This document shows, piece after piece, positions 7,943 through 15,590 of a DNA stretch of 39,048 bases. The stretch's first letter is position 1; each line of letters begins with the position of its first letter. Made by a program: the position numbers and the translations under genes. The notes beneath the pieces are model-generated. The model ran no database searches and was not told the origin of the DNA. It was given only the letters and a program-made list of their open reading frames with translations. This DNA comes from a virus, in the IMG/VR virus record IMGVR_UViG_3300038954_000279, positions 1 through 39,048 of that record; one strand, written 5' to 3'.

Positions 7943-8246
7943 TTTTTTCTATTTTAATGTTGTACCCTGAAAAATCATGTTCTATTTTCTGGTTGTCTAC
8001 TGCTTTGCCGTATACTCTATCCATTACATCTTTATAAAATTGATAGCTGCCCTTATTCGCTTTTTTAATTGCCTGTAATATAAGCTGTACTTCGACACTT
8101 TCAGGATCAATATCTTTTTGTTCAGCTATTTTGCTTATTGCCTTGTAAAAAAGCGTTTTAAAGTTTTTCTTGCCTTTCGGGTAGCCTTTAGGATTGCCGG
8201 ATTCACCTTTTTTAAACTGTGTATTTTTATTCGGAAATTCTGCCAT
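7914..8246 (-). CDS. Terminase small subunit-like (DUF5681) protein
   Basis: The 110-residue protein has the N-terminal signature FKKGESGNPKGYPKGKKNFK, the DUF5681 pattern found in proteins encoded directly before large terminases. The middle (SVEVQLILQAIKKANKG.YQFYKDVMDRVYGK) matches the same family. The likely role is DNA recognition for packaging. It overlaps the large subunit gene. Function is inferred from family and position. Confidence 0.75.
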   Translation of the reverse strand: MAEFPNKNTQFKKGESGNPKGYPKGKKNFKTLFYKAISKIAEQKDIDPESVEVQLILQAIKKANKGSYQFYKDVMDRVYGKAVDNQKIEHDFSGYNIKIEKNGKIERYND

Positions 8247-8257
8247 AATACCTGCTT

Positions 8258-8824
8258 TTATACCTGCTTTTTATAATTTTTAGTATTAGTATATATATAA
8301 TATTTCTGTGTTCCTCCATGTACAACACTAACATAATATATTTTTTTTATTCCTTTTTTCCTGAGAAAATAACAAAACTTTGTAAAATTATTTTTACTAA
8401 ACAAAGTAGGACACTTTTTAATCATATTTTTTGTATAACCAAGTGAACATAATATATTATTCGATAACCTTCCAAAACTTATACTTATAAAAGTAATAAA
8501 AATTATACCTTCATAACTCTTATTCATTATTATGTCTAATTGCTCGTCGGGCATTCCATATGCATCTAAATCAATTATATCAAATTCGTTTAAGTTTATC
8601 TTTTTTAAATATTTACGATTATCACCTACTAAATCAATGTTTTTGTTCTTTTTTTTATCTATAGATATTACATTTATATTTTTTATTTTTTTAATATTAT
8701 TCCAGATTAATCCCTTTCCGGCGTAACAATCTAATACATTAATTTTATTTTTTTGAGGTAAAAACTTTTTTCTAATCTCTACCTTTTTTAAAAAATAACT
8801 ATTGTCAGTTTGCTGATTGCTCAT
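8258..8824 (-). CDS. Rossmann-fold methyltransferase-like protein
   Basis: The 188-residue protein begins with a class I methyltransferase-type core: INVLDCYAGKGLIWNNI (SAM-binding loop), INVISIDKKKN (acidic end of strand 2) and FDIIDLDAYGMPDEQLDII (strand 4). The C-terminal half has strands but no DPPY or NPPY motif, so the substrate is not obvious; an RNA or protein methyltransferase is as possible as a DNA one. It overlaps the ParB-like gene upstream by 20 bp and is followed by the terminase genes. AT content is high. Confidence 0.5.
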   Translation of the reverse strand: MSNQQTDNSYFLKKVEIRKKFLPQKNKINVLDCYAGKGLIWNNIKKIKNINVISIDKKKNKNIDLVGDNRKYLKKINLNEFDIIDLDAYGMPDEQLDIIMNKSYEGIIFITFISISFGRLSNNILCSLGYTKNMIKKCPTLFSKNNFTKFCYFLRKKGIKKIYYVSVVHGGTQKYYIYTNTKNYKKQV

Positions 8825-9389
8825 AATTTATTTCATTCTTTGTTAAAAAATCTTTTATTTTTTTTATTGTCATTATGTTTTCTAAATCTATTGATATTAA
8901 AAAATGTACTTTTTCATATTCTTGTAGCTCTTTTTCTTCTATTTCGTCATCTATGTCGCTTAAAAAATCAAATTCAATTTCATTAAAATTAAAGTCAGAA
9001 ACAAACTCCTCAAAATCTATATCATCAATAAAGTTTTCTATGCCTTCTTTACTATACTGTCCAAAACTACTATTAATTAATAACAACTTCTTTTTAGCTT
9101 CCTTTCTGTTTTCTGCCTTTACCTCATAATATGGTATTTTGGGTATCTCCCACCCTTCCTTCTCAAGTGCTGCTAACGCTGTTTTCGTTTGATGTCCGTC
9201 TATAATATAATAGTTTTCTTCATTTATCCATACAGCTTTTGGAAAAGTGAATCCGTATTTGACAATAGCGTTTTTTAGTTTATTTAGATTCTCTTCAGAC
9301 AATTTTTTTAAGTTACCCTGAAAGTCTTTTAGCTTTTTATAGTTTATGGTTGGTAAATTGCTTCTGTTTTCTATTTGTATTTTATTCAT
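8805..9389 (-). CDS. ParB/sulfiredoxin-like nuclease-domain protein
   Basis: This 194-residue protein has a ParB N-terminal-type domain: LKKLSEENLNKLKNAIVKYGFTFP, then YYIIDGHQTKTALAALEKEGW and IPYYEVKAENRKEAKKKLLLIN. In phages such proteins often stand near terminase and methyltransferase genes, and some act as NTP-dependent DNA-binding or nicking proteins. The acidic C-terminal part (FIDDIDFEEFVSDFNFNEIEFDF) is low-complexity. Its 3' end overlaps the methyltransferase-like gene, suggesting a joint function that the sequence does not reveal. Confidence 0.7.
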   Translation of the reverse strand: MNKIQIENRSNLPTINYKKLKDFQGNLKKLSEENLNKLKNAIVKYGFTFPKAVWINEENYYIIDGHQTKTALAALEKEGWEIPKIPYYEVKAENRKEAKKKLLLINSSFGQYSKEGIENFIDDIDFEEFVSDFNFNEIEFDFLSDIDDEIEEKELQEYEKVHFLISIDLENIMTIKKIKDFLTKNEINYEQSAN

Positions 9390-9440
9390 ATATGTATCTA
9401 TTACTTATTTGTAATCATTACAATTACTGGGCAAAAAAAA

Positions 9441-9731
9441 TTAGTCACTAAATAAAAAGTCTCTTAATTTTTTATTATCTTTTAATACTGTTAATATTCC
9501 AGCTGATAATGAACATATTTTTTCTTCCGATAATTCTATTCCAAGATGTCCATCTAACACATGTAATATTTCGTGAAATAAAGTATTTTCAGCAAGATCT
9601 TTTTTAAGCCCTCTTTTTATTAATATACTGCTTCTTGCGTAGTGGCTTTGACCTAACTGACTGTTATAAAATCCATCGGTTTCTTTAATATCTATTTCTA
9701 TGTCAAATAATTTTATCTTATTTAAAATAAT
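9441..9731 (-). CDS. Small HExxH metallopeptidase-like protein (no standard start codon)
   Basis: An open frame translates to KLFDIEIDIKETDG..., with ENTLFHEILHVLDGHLGI (HExxH zinc motif) and a tail LSEEKICSLSAGILTVLKDN. This pattern is common in small phage ImmA/IrrE-like or SprT-like metallopeptidases. The frame has no in-frame ATG, GTG or TTG before the motif. The best initiation is an ATT pair at 9726-9731, five bases after GAGGAG inside the end of the radical-SAM gene. I give the larger bound; the true start is uncertain. The catalytic motif is intact, so a pseudogene is less likely than an unusual start. Confidence 0.55.
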   Translation of the reverse strand: MILNKIKLFDIEIDIKETDGFYNSQLGQSHYARSSILIKRGLKKDLAENTLFHEILHVLDGHLGIELSEEKICSLSAGILTVLKDNKKLRDFLFSD

Positions 9732-10522
9732 TTATACTCCTCAAATGGCTCTGGGTTATGCTCGTCCATTAATACTTCATTTCCATACAGCCTTATATCA
9801 GGAGCTGCCTCCCGTAAATCCTTTTTAATATAAAACCGTTTATCTTCTCTTCTTAATATATTTACTACATCCGATAAAAAATCAGACCAATTTATTTTTT
9901 TATCTATTCCTTTATAGTTATTTAGTTTTCCTACCTTGTATACGTCAACAAAATCTACTGTCCTCTTAATAAGTTCTAATGATTGATTAATGTCTATAAC
10001 CGGCTCAAAGCTCGCCCAGGTTCTTATGCCGTTCTTTTTTAATTTTTGTAAAGCATATATTCTGTTTTCCGGAGTTGCTGAGTTCGGTTCCCATTCTATA
10101 TGATCTTTTGGGTTTATAAAAGTTAGTGTCGCTCCTACCTGTATTGACTTTCCGAATTTTTTAAATAAATCTATATCTCGCAATACCTTTGTTCCTGCCT
10201 TTGAAAGTATTGACACAGGTATTTTTTTTTCTAAAAATATTTCAAGTGTTTTTTTTGTTATTTCCTCCTCAATTTCCATGTCTAAATATGGATCATGCAT
10301 AAAACAAAGTAATACAGGCTCAGATGAGTTTTTATGTTTTTCAGCACTTTTCTTTACTTTTTTTATTATTTCTTTCCGTTGTACTACTGTATTATAATCC
10401 TCTCTTGTTTTTCTTCTTATTCGAGGTGCATAACAATACTTGCAGCCAAAATTACAACCGGTATATAAATTTAGTGCTAACGGACTGTATTCTCTTGCTT
10501 TACCTGACGGTGTATAAATCAT
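9722..10522 (-). CDS. Radical SAM protein, spore photoproduct lyase-like
   Basis: The 266-residue protein has the radical SAM cluster motif CNFGCKYC (Cys23, Cys27, Cys30) in the context LNLYTGCNFGCKYCYAPRI, typical of the SPL/Rv2578c-like group. Further family segments are LLCFMHDPYLDMEIEE, KIPVSILSKAGTKVL and IRTWASFEPVID. It should bind a 4Fe-4S cluster and cleave SAM. True spore photoproduct lyases repair UV thymine dimers, and phage members of this group have no settled substrate. A strong ribosome-binding site (AAGGAG) precedes ATG 10522. Confidence 0.8.
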   Translation of the reverse strand: MIYTPSGKAREYSPLALNLYTGCNFGCKYCYAPRIRRKTREDYNTVVQRKEIIKKVKKSAEKHKNSSEPVLLCFMHDPYLDMEIEEEITKKTLEIFLEKKIPVSILSKAGTKVLRDIDLFKKFGKSIQVGATLTFINPKDHIEWEPNSATPENRIYALQKLKKNGIRTWASFEPVIDINQSLELIKRTVDFVDVYKVGKLNNYKGIDKKINWSDFLSDVVNILRREDKRFYIKKDLREAAPDIRLYGNEVLMDEHNPEPFEEYKLF

Positions 10523-10554
10523 TATTTTCTCCTTTTATTTTTAATATAATCAAT

Positions 10555-10692
10555 TTATACTGCTCCGTCAAGTCTTTTATTTTCTATATTGTCAATTCTA
10601 TTTTCTATTTCCGTTTGTTTATGCTCTATATTGTCAATTCTGTTTTCGAGTTGGTTTAAAGTTATTTTGTTCTTGCGGTATTGTCGGGATAT
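10555..10692 (-). CDS. Coiled-coil mini-protein, possible remnant
   Basis: A frame of up to 46 codons contains two copies of the heptad-like unit ENRIDNIE and ends LDGAV. It overlaps the end of the 10634 gene. No ATG, GTG or TTG start exists. An ATA codon at 10690-10692 lies eight bases after AAGGA. The same RLDNIENKI motif occurs in the protein at 10923, so this may be a duplicated and decaying copy or a non-AUG-initiated gene. Confidence 0.3.
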   Translation of the reverse strand: MSRQYRKNKITLNQLENRIDNIEHKQTEIENRIDNIENKRLDGAV

Positions 10693-10816
10693 AGTTCAAA
10701 TCCTTTTTAAAAATTCCCGCTAATGAAATAAATAATTCTTTAGCTTCTTTAATATTTAATTCAATTATCTTTCCGTTAATTTCCACGTTAATTGATTTTA
10801 TTTTATCTTTTTCCAT
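10634..10816 (-). CDS. Small hypothetical protein
   Basis: The 60-residue product starts MEKDKIKSINVEINGKIIEL and is soluble with beta then helical segments (IKEAKELFISLAGIFKKDL). Its ATG directly abuts the stop of the Arg/Gly-rich mini-gene upstream, whose end supplies the AAGGAG ribosome-binding site. No family is recognised. Confidence 0.5.
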   Translation of the reverse strand: MEKDKIKSINVEINGKIIELNIKEAKELFISLAGIFKKDLNYIPTIPQEQNNFKPTRKQN

Positions 10817-10939
10817 TTATTTTCTCCTTGGCTGTCTTTTAGTTCCGTAATTCCCCCTGCCTCTTCCACTTCCATCTCTACGTCTTGGACCGCCACACGC
10901 ACCTCTTTTTCCTCTTCCCGCATTACCGCGTTTTGCCAT
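10817..10939 (-). CDS. Arg/Gly-rich 40-residue protein
   Basis: The frame encodes MAKRGNAGRGKRGACGG followed by PRRRDGSGRGRGN and ends KRQPRRK. It has ten or more Arg, many Gly and one Cys, and is much less AT-rich than its neighbours. A good ribosome-binding site (GGAG) lies upstream. The composition suggests a disordered nucleic-acid-binding peptide. I do not recognise a characterised family. Its stop abuts the next start, so it is part of the same operon. Confidence 0.6.
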   Translation of the reverse strand: MAKRGNAGRGKRGACGGPRRRDGSGRGRGNYGTKRQPRRK

Positions 10940-11111
10940 AATTAATCTCCTTTTCTATATATTTTCCTTTTTTTAAATCATATGTTAAATTTAACATTTT
11001 TTCACTTACATATAATCTATCGTTATTCGTTCTTATTTTATTTTCTATATTGTCAAGACGATCGTTTATTTCGTTTAATTCCTGCTGAATATATTTTAAG
11101 TCTTTATTCAT
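10923..11111 (-). CDS. Small coiled-coil protein
   Basis: The 62-residue product begins MNKDLKYIQQELNEINDRLDNIENKI, a clear coiled coil, with a basic C-terminus. The start at 11111 is chosen because it overlaps the upstream stop (ATGAATAA) and has GGAAAGAG upstream. Its end overlaps the Arg/Gly-rich gene. Such short coils near head or host-interaction genes have no defined role. Confidence 0.5.
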   Translation of the reverse strand: MNKDLKYIQQELNEINDRLDNIENKIRTNNDRLYVSEKMLNLTYDLKKGKYIEKEINYGKTR

Positions 11112-11250
11112 TTTTCTCTTTCCATTGTTGATTGCAGACTGCATATCTCTGTTCCTCGTCTTTGTATTCTTTTTCCATAACAGGGTTTCCCATACATCTT
11201 GCTAAAAATCTTTCCTTGCTTTCTGATTTTCTCGGTTTCGGTATCGGCAT
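11104..11250 (-). CDS. Conserved small phage protein, MPxPKPxxxES...RC...QRYAVC type
   Basis: The 48-residue product reads MPIPKPRKSESKERFLARCM, then NPVMEKEYKDEEQRYAVC, then NQQWKEKNE. This is a widely seen small phage protein, or N-terminal unit, with two conserved cysteines (about residues 19 and 38), usually found near head protease or portal genes. Its function is unknown. There is no Shine-Dalgarno sequence before ATG 11250, and a sigma-54-type promoter (P3) predicts a transcript start at 11251, so the mRNA may be leaderless. Confidence 0.65.
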   Translation of the reverse strand: MPIPKPRKSESKERFLARCMGNPVMEKEYKDEEQRYAVCNQQWKEKNE

Positions 11251-11261
11251 ACTAAATGACA

Positions 11262-11278
11262 AGCAATATTCATACCAA
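11262..11278 (-). promoter_or_regulatory. Sigma-54-type promoter P3
   Basis: The minus strand reads TTGGTATG-AATA-TTGCT, with GG and GC ten bases apart as required for sigma-54. The -24 half is weaker than in P1 (TGGTAT rather than TGGCAC), but the TTGCTTGT part equals P1 and P2. The predicted start falls at about 11251, directly at the ATG of the next gene. It overlaps the end of the membrane mini-protein frame at 11270. Confidence 0.45.
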
Positions 11279-11419
11279 TTTAATAGTAATACAATAAATA
11301 AAACAAATTATCATTGATAATATTAATACAAATATCATATTATTGCTTTTAATAAGTCTTGTTTTAAGTTTATTCTTGCCGGGATAACTGCTGTCTTTTT
11401 TTATTCCCTTTATAACGAT
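11270..11419 (-). CDS. Possible small single-pass membrane protein
   Basis: A frame ending at 11270 encodes a basic segment (KNKLKTRLIKSNN) followed by a hydrophobic helix MIFVLILSMIICFIYCITI and a short tail. An ATG exists only at 11338 (22 residues, without a ribosome-binding site). The longer form would start at an ATC at 11417-11419, seven bases after AAAGGA and overlapping the previous gene. The helix is convincing but the start is not. Confidence 0.3.
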   Translation of the reverse strand: MVIKGIKKDSSYPGKNKLKTRLIKSNNMIFVLILSMIICFIYCITIKLV

Positions 11420-11697
11420 AAATTTTCCTTTGCCTGTTTCCAGTTCTCATAAACCCATAAACAAAATGGTCTGATAAACGAGAAAAATGAAATCATAATT
11501 ATTAAAACAAAACATGTCCAATATAAAAATATCGACAATCCCATAGCAAATAAGTTTCCCAACACTACAGGAACAACTAAAATTATTATAATCGATGAAA
11601 TAATCAATTCTAAAATATGATTTTTATGTATACACAACCATTTTTTTAATTTTATTATATTAAGTATAATAAATTCTTTTAATATTTTAAATATCAT
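11410..11697 (-). CDS. Two-helix membrane protein
   Basis: The 95-residue protein has a basic N-terminal part and two hydrophobic segments (about 30-50, LIISSIIIILVVPVVLGNLF, and about 53-75), ending in a short charged tail. It is probably an inner-membrane protein. It lies between another membrane protein and the small-gene run before terminase. Holin-like functions are conceivable from size and topology, but no lysin is visible, so none is assigned. Confidence 0.5.
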   Translation of the reverse strand: MIFKILKEFIILNIIKLKKWLCIHKNHILELIISSIIIILVVPVVLGNLFAMGLSIFLYWTCFVLIIMISFFSFIRPFCLWVYENWKQAKENLSL

Positions 11698-11709
11698 ATT
11701 TTCCCTCTT

Positions 11710-12198
11710 TTATTCTCCGTCTAAAATATAGTTTTGTTTAATTGTTCCTTCCGGAATATTTATTTCATAATATGTTTTACTTTCTTTATAATACCATACC
11801 CATTTAAAATCACTTTTCCATTTAGTAACTTTCGGCTTTTTACTATATCTAATTACAGCATCTCTATAATCTATTTGTTTTAATTTTATATATTCTTTCT
11901 CTTTATAGTAAAAAATATACTTCATGGTTCCGTTTATACTTCCAGATCCAAGAAAAAAATTACCACTAACTGAATTTATATCTTTTATATTTATTATATC
12001 ATACGTCTTTTCTGGTTTGAAATCTGTTTTGAAATATTCTTCACTAAAAAATAATCCGATACCAAACACAACAAACAGTGGCATAACAATCGTTAAAACA
12101 ATTCCCACAGAAAAAACTTCGTCTTCATATATGGTATTTTTTACAAGTATAAATGTAATAGAAAAAAATATTATAAATATAGCTATTCCTAAAATCAT
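11710..12198 (-). CDS. Membrane-anchored hypothetical protein
   Basis: This 162-residue protein starts with two hydrophobic helices (MILGIAIFIIFFSITFILV and VGIVLTIVMPLFVVFGIGLFF). A soluble beta-rich region follows with SGNFFLGSGSINGTMKYIFYY and many Lys and Tyr. The topology resembles DUF3592-like or other small two-helix proteins with an extracytoplasmic or cytoplasmic beta domain. No enzyme motif is visible. It follows the glycan cluster and may act at the cell envelope. Confidence 0.5.
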   Translation of the reverse strand: MILGIAIFIIFFSITFILVKNTIYEDEVFSVGIVLTIVMPLFVVFGIGLFFSEEYFKTDFKPEKTYDIINIKDINSVSGNFFLGSGSINGTMKYIFYYKEKEYIKLKQIDYRDAVIRYSKKPKVTKWKSDFKWVWYYKESKTYYEINIPEGTIKQNYILDGE

Positions 12199-12225
12199 AA
12201 ATTTCTCCTTTAATGTTATTTTTTT

Positions 12226-12780
12226 TTATATCCTACTTATTTCACTTAAATTATTTACTTTTATTCCTTCATTTTCAATTATCTTTATAGCTTTTCGATA
12301 AGCGTCAATCTCTTCATATACTGTCTCTTCGTTTCGCAAATATACTTGACTATCTCTTGCTTTTGTATTGCCTGTAAAGTCAACTTCCCCATTTTTCCCT
12401 TTGCTAAAATCTATTCCTAATAGATTTATTTCGGGCGGGCGTAATGAATACGCATACCATAAGGCAAAAAATGTACTCGTTTTGCTGTAGGATGGCATAT
12501 CTTTATAAAAATGTCCCGGCCAACCAGTAAAGTTAACATATATATCATACTTTCCAAACTCCCTAAAATTATACGTCCCTGTTATTTTTAGTCCGTTTCC
12601 GTCATAATCCCATTTATTCCAGCCTTTACTATGATTTTGAAGATCGATATATACATCCGGATCGTAGTACTTATATATTCTATTTACGCCAACACTATGA
12701 AACTGGTCGATTTCGACCGGGTTCATTTTAGTTAACGATGATCCTGTTCCAAGTACTATAACTCTGTTATTCTTTTCCAT
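12226..12780 (-). CDS. GT29/DUF115-like sugar-transferase-related protein
   Basis: The 184-residue protein begins VIVLGTGSSLTKMNPVEIDQ and continues with VGVNRIYKYYDPDVYIDLQN. This glycine-rich start followed by a VxRxN-type segment is seen in GT29/GT42 sialyltransferase-like and DUF115-like proteins. Later it has TSTFFALWYAYSLRPPEINLLGIDF. The same fold type appears in the C-terminal half of the protein at 15587, so the two may be distant paralogues. A sugar-nucleotide-using role is likely but the donor and acceptor are unknown. Confidence 0.45.
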   Translation of the reverse strand: MEKNNRVIVLGTGSSLTKMNPVEIDQFHSVGVNRIYKYYDPDVYIDLQNHSKGWNKWDYDGNGLKITGTYNFREFGKYDIYVNFTGWPGHFYKDMPSYSKTSTFFALWYAYSLRPPEINLLGIDFSKGKNGEVDFTGNTKARDSQVYLRNEETVYEEIDAYRKAIKIIENEGIKVNNLSEISRI

Positions 12781-12809
12781 TATCTCTCATTTCCCGCATA
12801 GCAATGATA

Positions 12810-13157
12810 TCATTTTATCCCGCCAACAGATTCTCTGATTATATCATTCTTTTTAATTCCGTCTAAATAATAAAGTTCTAATGCCCTGCAACCTGTATCT
12901 GAAAAAAATTGATGATATTCTTTCGGTTTTACTACTGTAGTCTGAAATTTCTTTAATTTTGTTTTATCAACTAATTCGTAATCATTCTTCCATATCGATA
13001 TTTCAAGAGTTCCTTTTAATACAAAAAATATATTATTTCGGAAATTGTGTACGTGTTTACTGCAGTAACCGCCGGGCTTGACATATATATCATTAAGTAT
13101 AATAAACGAATTGCTTATTATCGGTCTATTCCAGCCCCACGCTTTACCTTGTCTCAT
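12810..13157 (-). CDS. Cupin-domain protein
   Basis: The 115-residue protein is a single small cupin. The metal-binding motif is GGYCSKHVHNFRNNIFFVLKG, and the second motif lies around VVKPKEYHQFFSDTG. Cupins of this size in sugar clusters are often epimerases, isomerases or sensors related to mannose-6-phosphate isomerase type II tails. The gene overlaps the upstream gene by 4 bp and lies in the glycan-modification cluster, so a sugar-nucleotide role is the best guess. Confidence 0.65.
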   Translation of the reverse strand: MRQGKAWGWNRPIISNSFIILNDIYVKPGGYCSKHVHNFRNNIFFVLKGTLEISIWKNDYELVDKTKLKKFQTTVVKPKEYHQFFSDTGCRALELYYLDGIKKNDIIRESVGGIK

Positions 13158-13441
13158 AATTGCTCCTTAAATTTTTTCTTATCATGTTTGTATTTTTCAT
13201 CAAGCCACTTTTCTGCTTCCATTTTTATTTTTTTCCCGCATTCTGTACACTTTTTATAATATTCTATTTTTTTTTCAGGCTCTACTTTATATTCTTTTTT
13301 CGGATCAATAATTTCTTTTTCAATTAAATAGCTGGCTTGATTTTTTAATATATCTAAAATCTTATCTATTTTTACTTTATTTTCTCTAATTTGTTCTTTA
13401 TTCGCAATAATGCTTTGATAATTATCCCAACTATCAGCCAT
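13154..13441 (-). CDS. Hypothetical protein with CxxC motif
   Basis: The 95-residue protein starts MADSWDNYQSIIANKEQIRE, chosen because AAGGAGG precedes ATG 13441. It is mostly helical and charged, with one CTECGKKI motif near residue 72 that could form half of a zinc site. It sits between the membrane protein at 13434 and the cupin and overlaps both. No family is recognised. Confidence 0.5.
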   Translation of the reverse strand: MADSWDNYQSIIANKEQIRENKVKIDKILDILKNQASYLIEKEIIDPKKEYKVEPEKKIEYYKKCTECGKKIKMEAEKWLDEKYKHDKKKFKEQL

Positions 13442-14009
13442 TATTTTCCTCCTTATAATATTCATATTCAGCGTGTTTACATATGTCTTGTTTTATTTTA
13501 TCAATTTCTTTTTTTAGTTCTTCATATATAGTTTGCTCTTTAGTTTCCGAAAATAGTCCACATTTTTTACATCTATATCCATAAAAAACCGGTTTATCAA
13601 ATCCAGTTTCGTATCCATAATCATCATCTTCTGGTTCCCAGTCATATTCTTCCTGCCAACTATGGTATTTACAGATAACACGATTTTCTATTTTATTAAT
13701 GCTTGATCGCAAATTTCTTATATCTTCTTTTATCGGAAATATATAGGATTTTATTTCGGTATTAATCTCTTCTTTATTTATATTTTTTTTTAACCATTCT
13801 TTTTTTTTCTCCTCTTTATCAATTTGTTCTTTGTATATTTTTATTAACCTAACCCCTAAACAAATAAATATAACCGCAAAAATAATATAAAGAATAAAAT
13901 TAAAAATTAAAAATGAGCGACTTTGTATAAATATACCCCAGATTGCAGGATATAAGGTTAACATTCCAAACAAAATAAATAATAACCAACTTTTTCTTTT
14001 ATAGTTCAT
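13434..14009 (-). CDS. Two-helix membrane protein with zinc-ribbon-like tail
   Basis: The 191-residue protein (start MNYKRKSWLLFILF, supported by GAGGG upstream) has two N-terminal transmembrane helices (about 7-25 and 30-52), a coiled-coil segment, and a C-terminal region with CKYHSW and YRCKKCGLF, a probable zinc-binding ribbon. It overlaps the sulfotransferase gene. A membrane-tethered cytoplasmic domain is likely; the role is unknown. Confidence 0.5.
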   Translation of the reverse strand: MNYKRKSWLLFILFGMLTLYPAIWGIFIQSRSFLIFNFILYIIFAVIFICLGVRLIKIYKEQIDKEEKKKEWLKKNINKEEINTEIKSYIFPIKEDIRNLRSSINKIENRVICKYHSWQEEYDWEPEDDDYGYETGFDKPVFYGYRCKKCGLFSETKEQTIYEELKKEIDKIKQDICKHAEYEYYKEENNG

Positions 14010-14568
14010 TTTTACCCTCAGCAAACTTAAATCCGAAATATTTTATTTCACTTTCGCAATATTCATAAATTTCTTGTCTCGCTTTTTCCGTGTAGTACTC
14101 TCGCCAATCGTATTCTCCGTAATAATGAGTATTTTCGTTTCTATTCAAGTCCGTCTTTGTACACAACAATTCTTTTATTTTTTTACTTAATTCTGTTTTT
14201 GAATAAATCAATAATGTATCAGTTAATATATTTCCGTTAATACAAATATAATCTAATTGACGAAATACAGATTCTTTATCATAAGCATTAAAAACAAAGT
14301 CCTCAAAATCTTTATACTTTTCATTATTTATATGTCCTGTTATCTCACGAAATCTAAATAAACTTACTATTCTTTCATATGTATTTCTTATTATTGCTAC
14401 TTTATTCCAGTCCTGATATTTCTTATAATCGTCAAGGGTTATTTTGTGATGTGTTCCTCTATGAAAAAAGTATTCAATATTTATTTTTCGTAGATAATCT
14501 AATAAAGCACCGCCCCCGTTTTTGGGTATATGTATAAAATAAATTTTATGGTTCGGTAAAAGTATCAT
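13999..14568 (-). CDS. Sulfotransferase family 2-like protein
   Basis: This 189-residue protein begins IYFIHIPKNGGGALLDYLRK, the phosphosulfate-binding loop signature of the Sulfotransfer_2 family (IHIPKTGGTS). The second nucleotide-binding element is WNKVAIIRNTYERIVSLFRF (R-x-P-x-x-R-x-x-S type). It should move sulfate from PAPS to a carbohydrate. The core loop has a Gly where Thr is usual (KNGGGA), so activity should be tested. It is within the sugar cluster and overlaps the methyltransferase gene upstream by 4 bp. Confidence 0.7.
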   Translation of the reverse strand: MILLPNHKIYFIHIPKNGGGALLDYLRKINIEYFFHRGTHHKITLDDYKKYQDWNKVAIIRNTYERIVSLFRFREITGHINNEKYKDFEDFVFNAYDKESVFRQLDYICINGNILTDTLLIYSKTELSKKIKELLCTKTDLNRNENTHYYGEYDWREYYTEKARQEIYEYCESEIKYFGFKFAEGKNEL

Positions 14569-15110
14569 TTTTTTCTCAATAAAAATTCTATCTGTGCTGA
14601 AGCAGCATCCCTTGTCTGGTCAGCTTCCGGATTGTTATAATCATAATTAGTGTCGTTTAATCTATAAAATAAAATATCAACTTCAAAGTTTTTTAAAAAA
14701 CTCTTTACATTTATTACCTTTTTTCTTCTGTATCTTCGCAGGGTAAAAGCCCATTTATGATCCGGATTATAAATTGACGGTGGAAATTTTTCTTTTTCGT
14801 AAAGAGTGTAATCCGGAACGGCAACAAATAAATAACCGCCGGGCTTTAATATTCTTAACCAATTTAATATTCCTTCTTCAGGGTCTTTAAGATGTTCAAG
14901 ACAATGACTGCTATAAACAAAATCGTATATGTTGTCTTTTATGTTACTCATATATTGAGCATTACCGTCTACTTTGTCGTAATTATCAACTGTTCCATTC
15001 TGAACCTTTAAACAATCGTTTCCACCACCTATATCAATTCCGTTTCCTTTCAAATATTTAAAAAGCCCTTCTTTTAATCTCTGCTTATATAATTTGCTTG
15101 TTTCTTTCAT
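14565..15110 (-). CDS. SAM-dependent methyltransferase, type 11
   Basis: The 181-residue protein has a class I methyltransferase core: NGIDIGGGNDCLK (SAM loop), DKVDGNAQYM, DFVYSSHCLEHLKDPEEGI (strand 4 region with the typical H-LEH) and LKPGGYLFVAVPDY. Such enzymes are frequent in LPS, flagellin-glycan and capsule loci. The start at 15110 lies immediately after the next methyltransferase gene. The substrate is probably a sugar or lipid, by context. Confidence 0.75.
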   Translation of the reverse strand: MKETSKLYKQRLKEGLFKYLKGNGIDIGGGNDCLKVQNGTVDNYDKVDGNAQYMSNIKDNIYDFVYSSHCLEHLKDPEEGILNWLRILKPGGYLFVAVPDYTLYEKEKFPPSIYNPDHKWAFTLRRYRRKKVINVKSFLKNFEVDILFYRLNDTNYDYNNPEADQTRDAASAQIEFLLRKK

Positions 15111-15113
15111 TTT

Positions 15114-15590
15114 TTACTCCTTTATAAGCCACCAATCCCCGACTGTTTCTCCTGTATTCTGTTTATGTTGTACATTATTTGAAAAACTTTGAACCGCAGA
15201 AGCTACTCTATCTTTATTCTCGTCATAGTCGTGTCCTGCTAAAATTCCGCCTTTTTTTACAAGCGGAAAATAATAATCAAGTTCATTTATTACGTGTTTT
15301 GTCGAATGATTGTTGTCTAAATATATATAATCGTATTTATAATATTTCACTATATCTGTTTTTAAAGAGATGCCTCTTATAATAATTACATCTGTCCCCG
15401 GAAAAGTTTTATTTACTTTTAGTAAATTATTAGCATATTTCCCTTGCCAATTATCAAGTAATATTAATTTTTCAATATTTAGATTATTATATATCTCTAA
15501 AGCATTTCCACCAAAATTAACGCCAACTTCCATCGCTATAACTTTTTTATCTTTAAATTTTTGTTTTGCTATTTTTAAACTTTCTCTCAC
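15114..15590 (-). CDS. SAM-dependent methyltransferase, class I
   Basis: The 158-residue protein shows VIAMEVGVNFGGNALEIYN, then KLILLDNWQGKYA and YDYIYLDNNHSTKHVINELDYYFPLVKKGGILAGHDYDE. The YLDNNHS and GGILAGHDY elements are typical of Methyltransf_24/TylF-like enzymes that methylate sugar or polyketide hydroxyls. It overlaps the long sugar-transferase gene by 4 bp and is followed by a second methyltransferase, which suggests sequential decoration of one glycan. Confidence 0.7.
   Translation of the reverse strand: MRESLKIAKQKFKDKKVIAMEVGVNFGGNALEIYNNLNIEKLILLDNWQGKYANNLLKVNKTFPGTDVIIIRGISLKTDIVKYYKYDYIYLDNNHSTKHVINELDYYFPLVKKGGILAGHDYDENKDRVASAVQSFSNNVQHKQNTGETVGDWWLIKE

Noticed and set aside
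14017-14040. A further GG-N10-GC match to sigma-54
   Set aside because: CGGATTTAAGTTTGCTG lies in the coding end of the sulfotransferase gene, its -24 half does not match TGGCAC, and it has none of the extended similarity of P1-P3.
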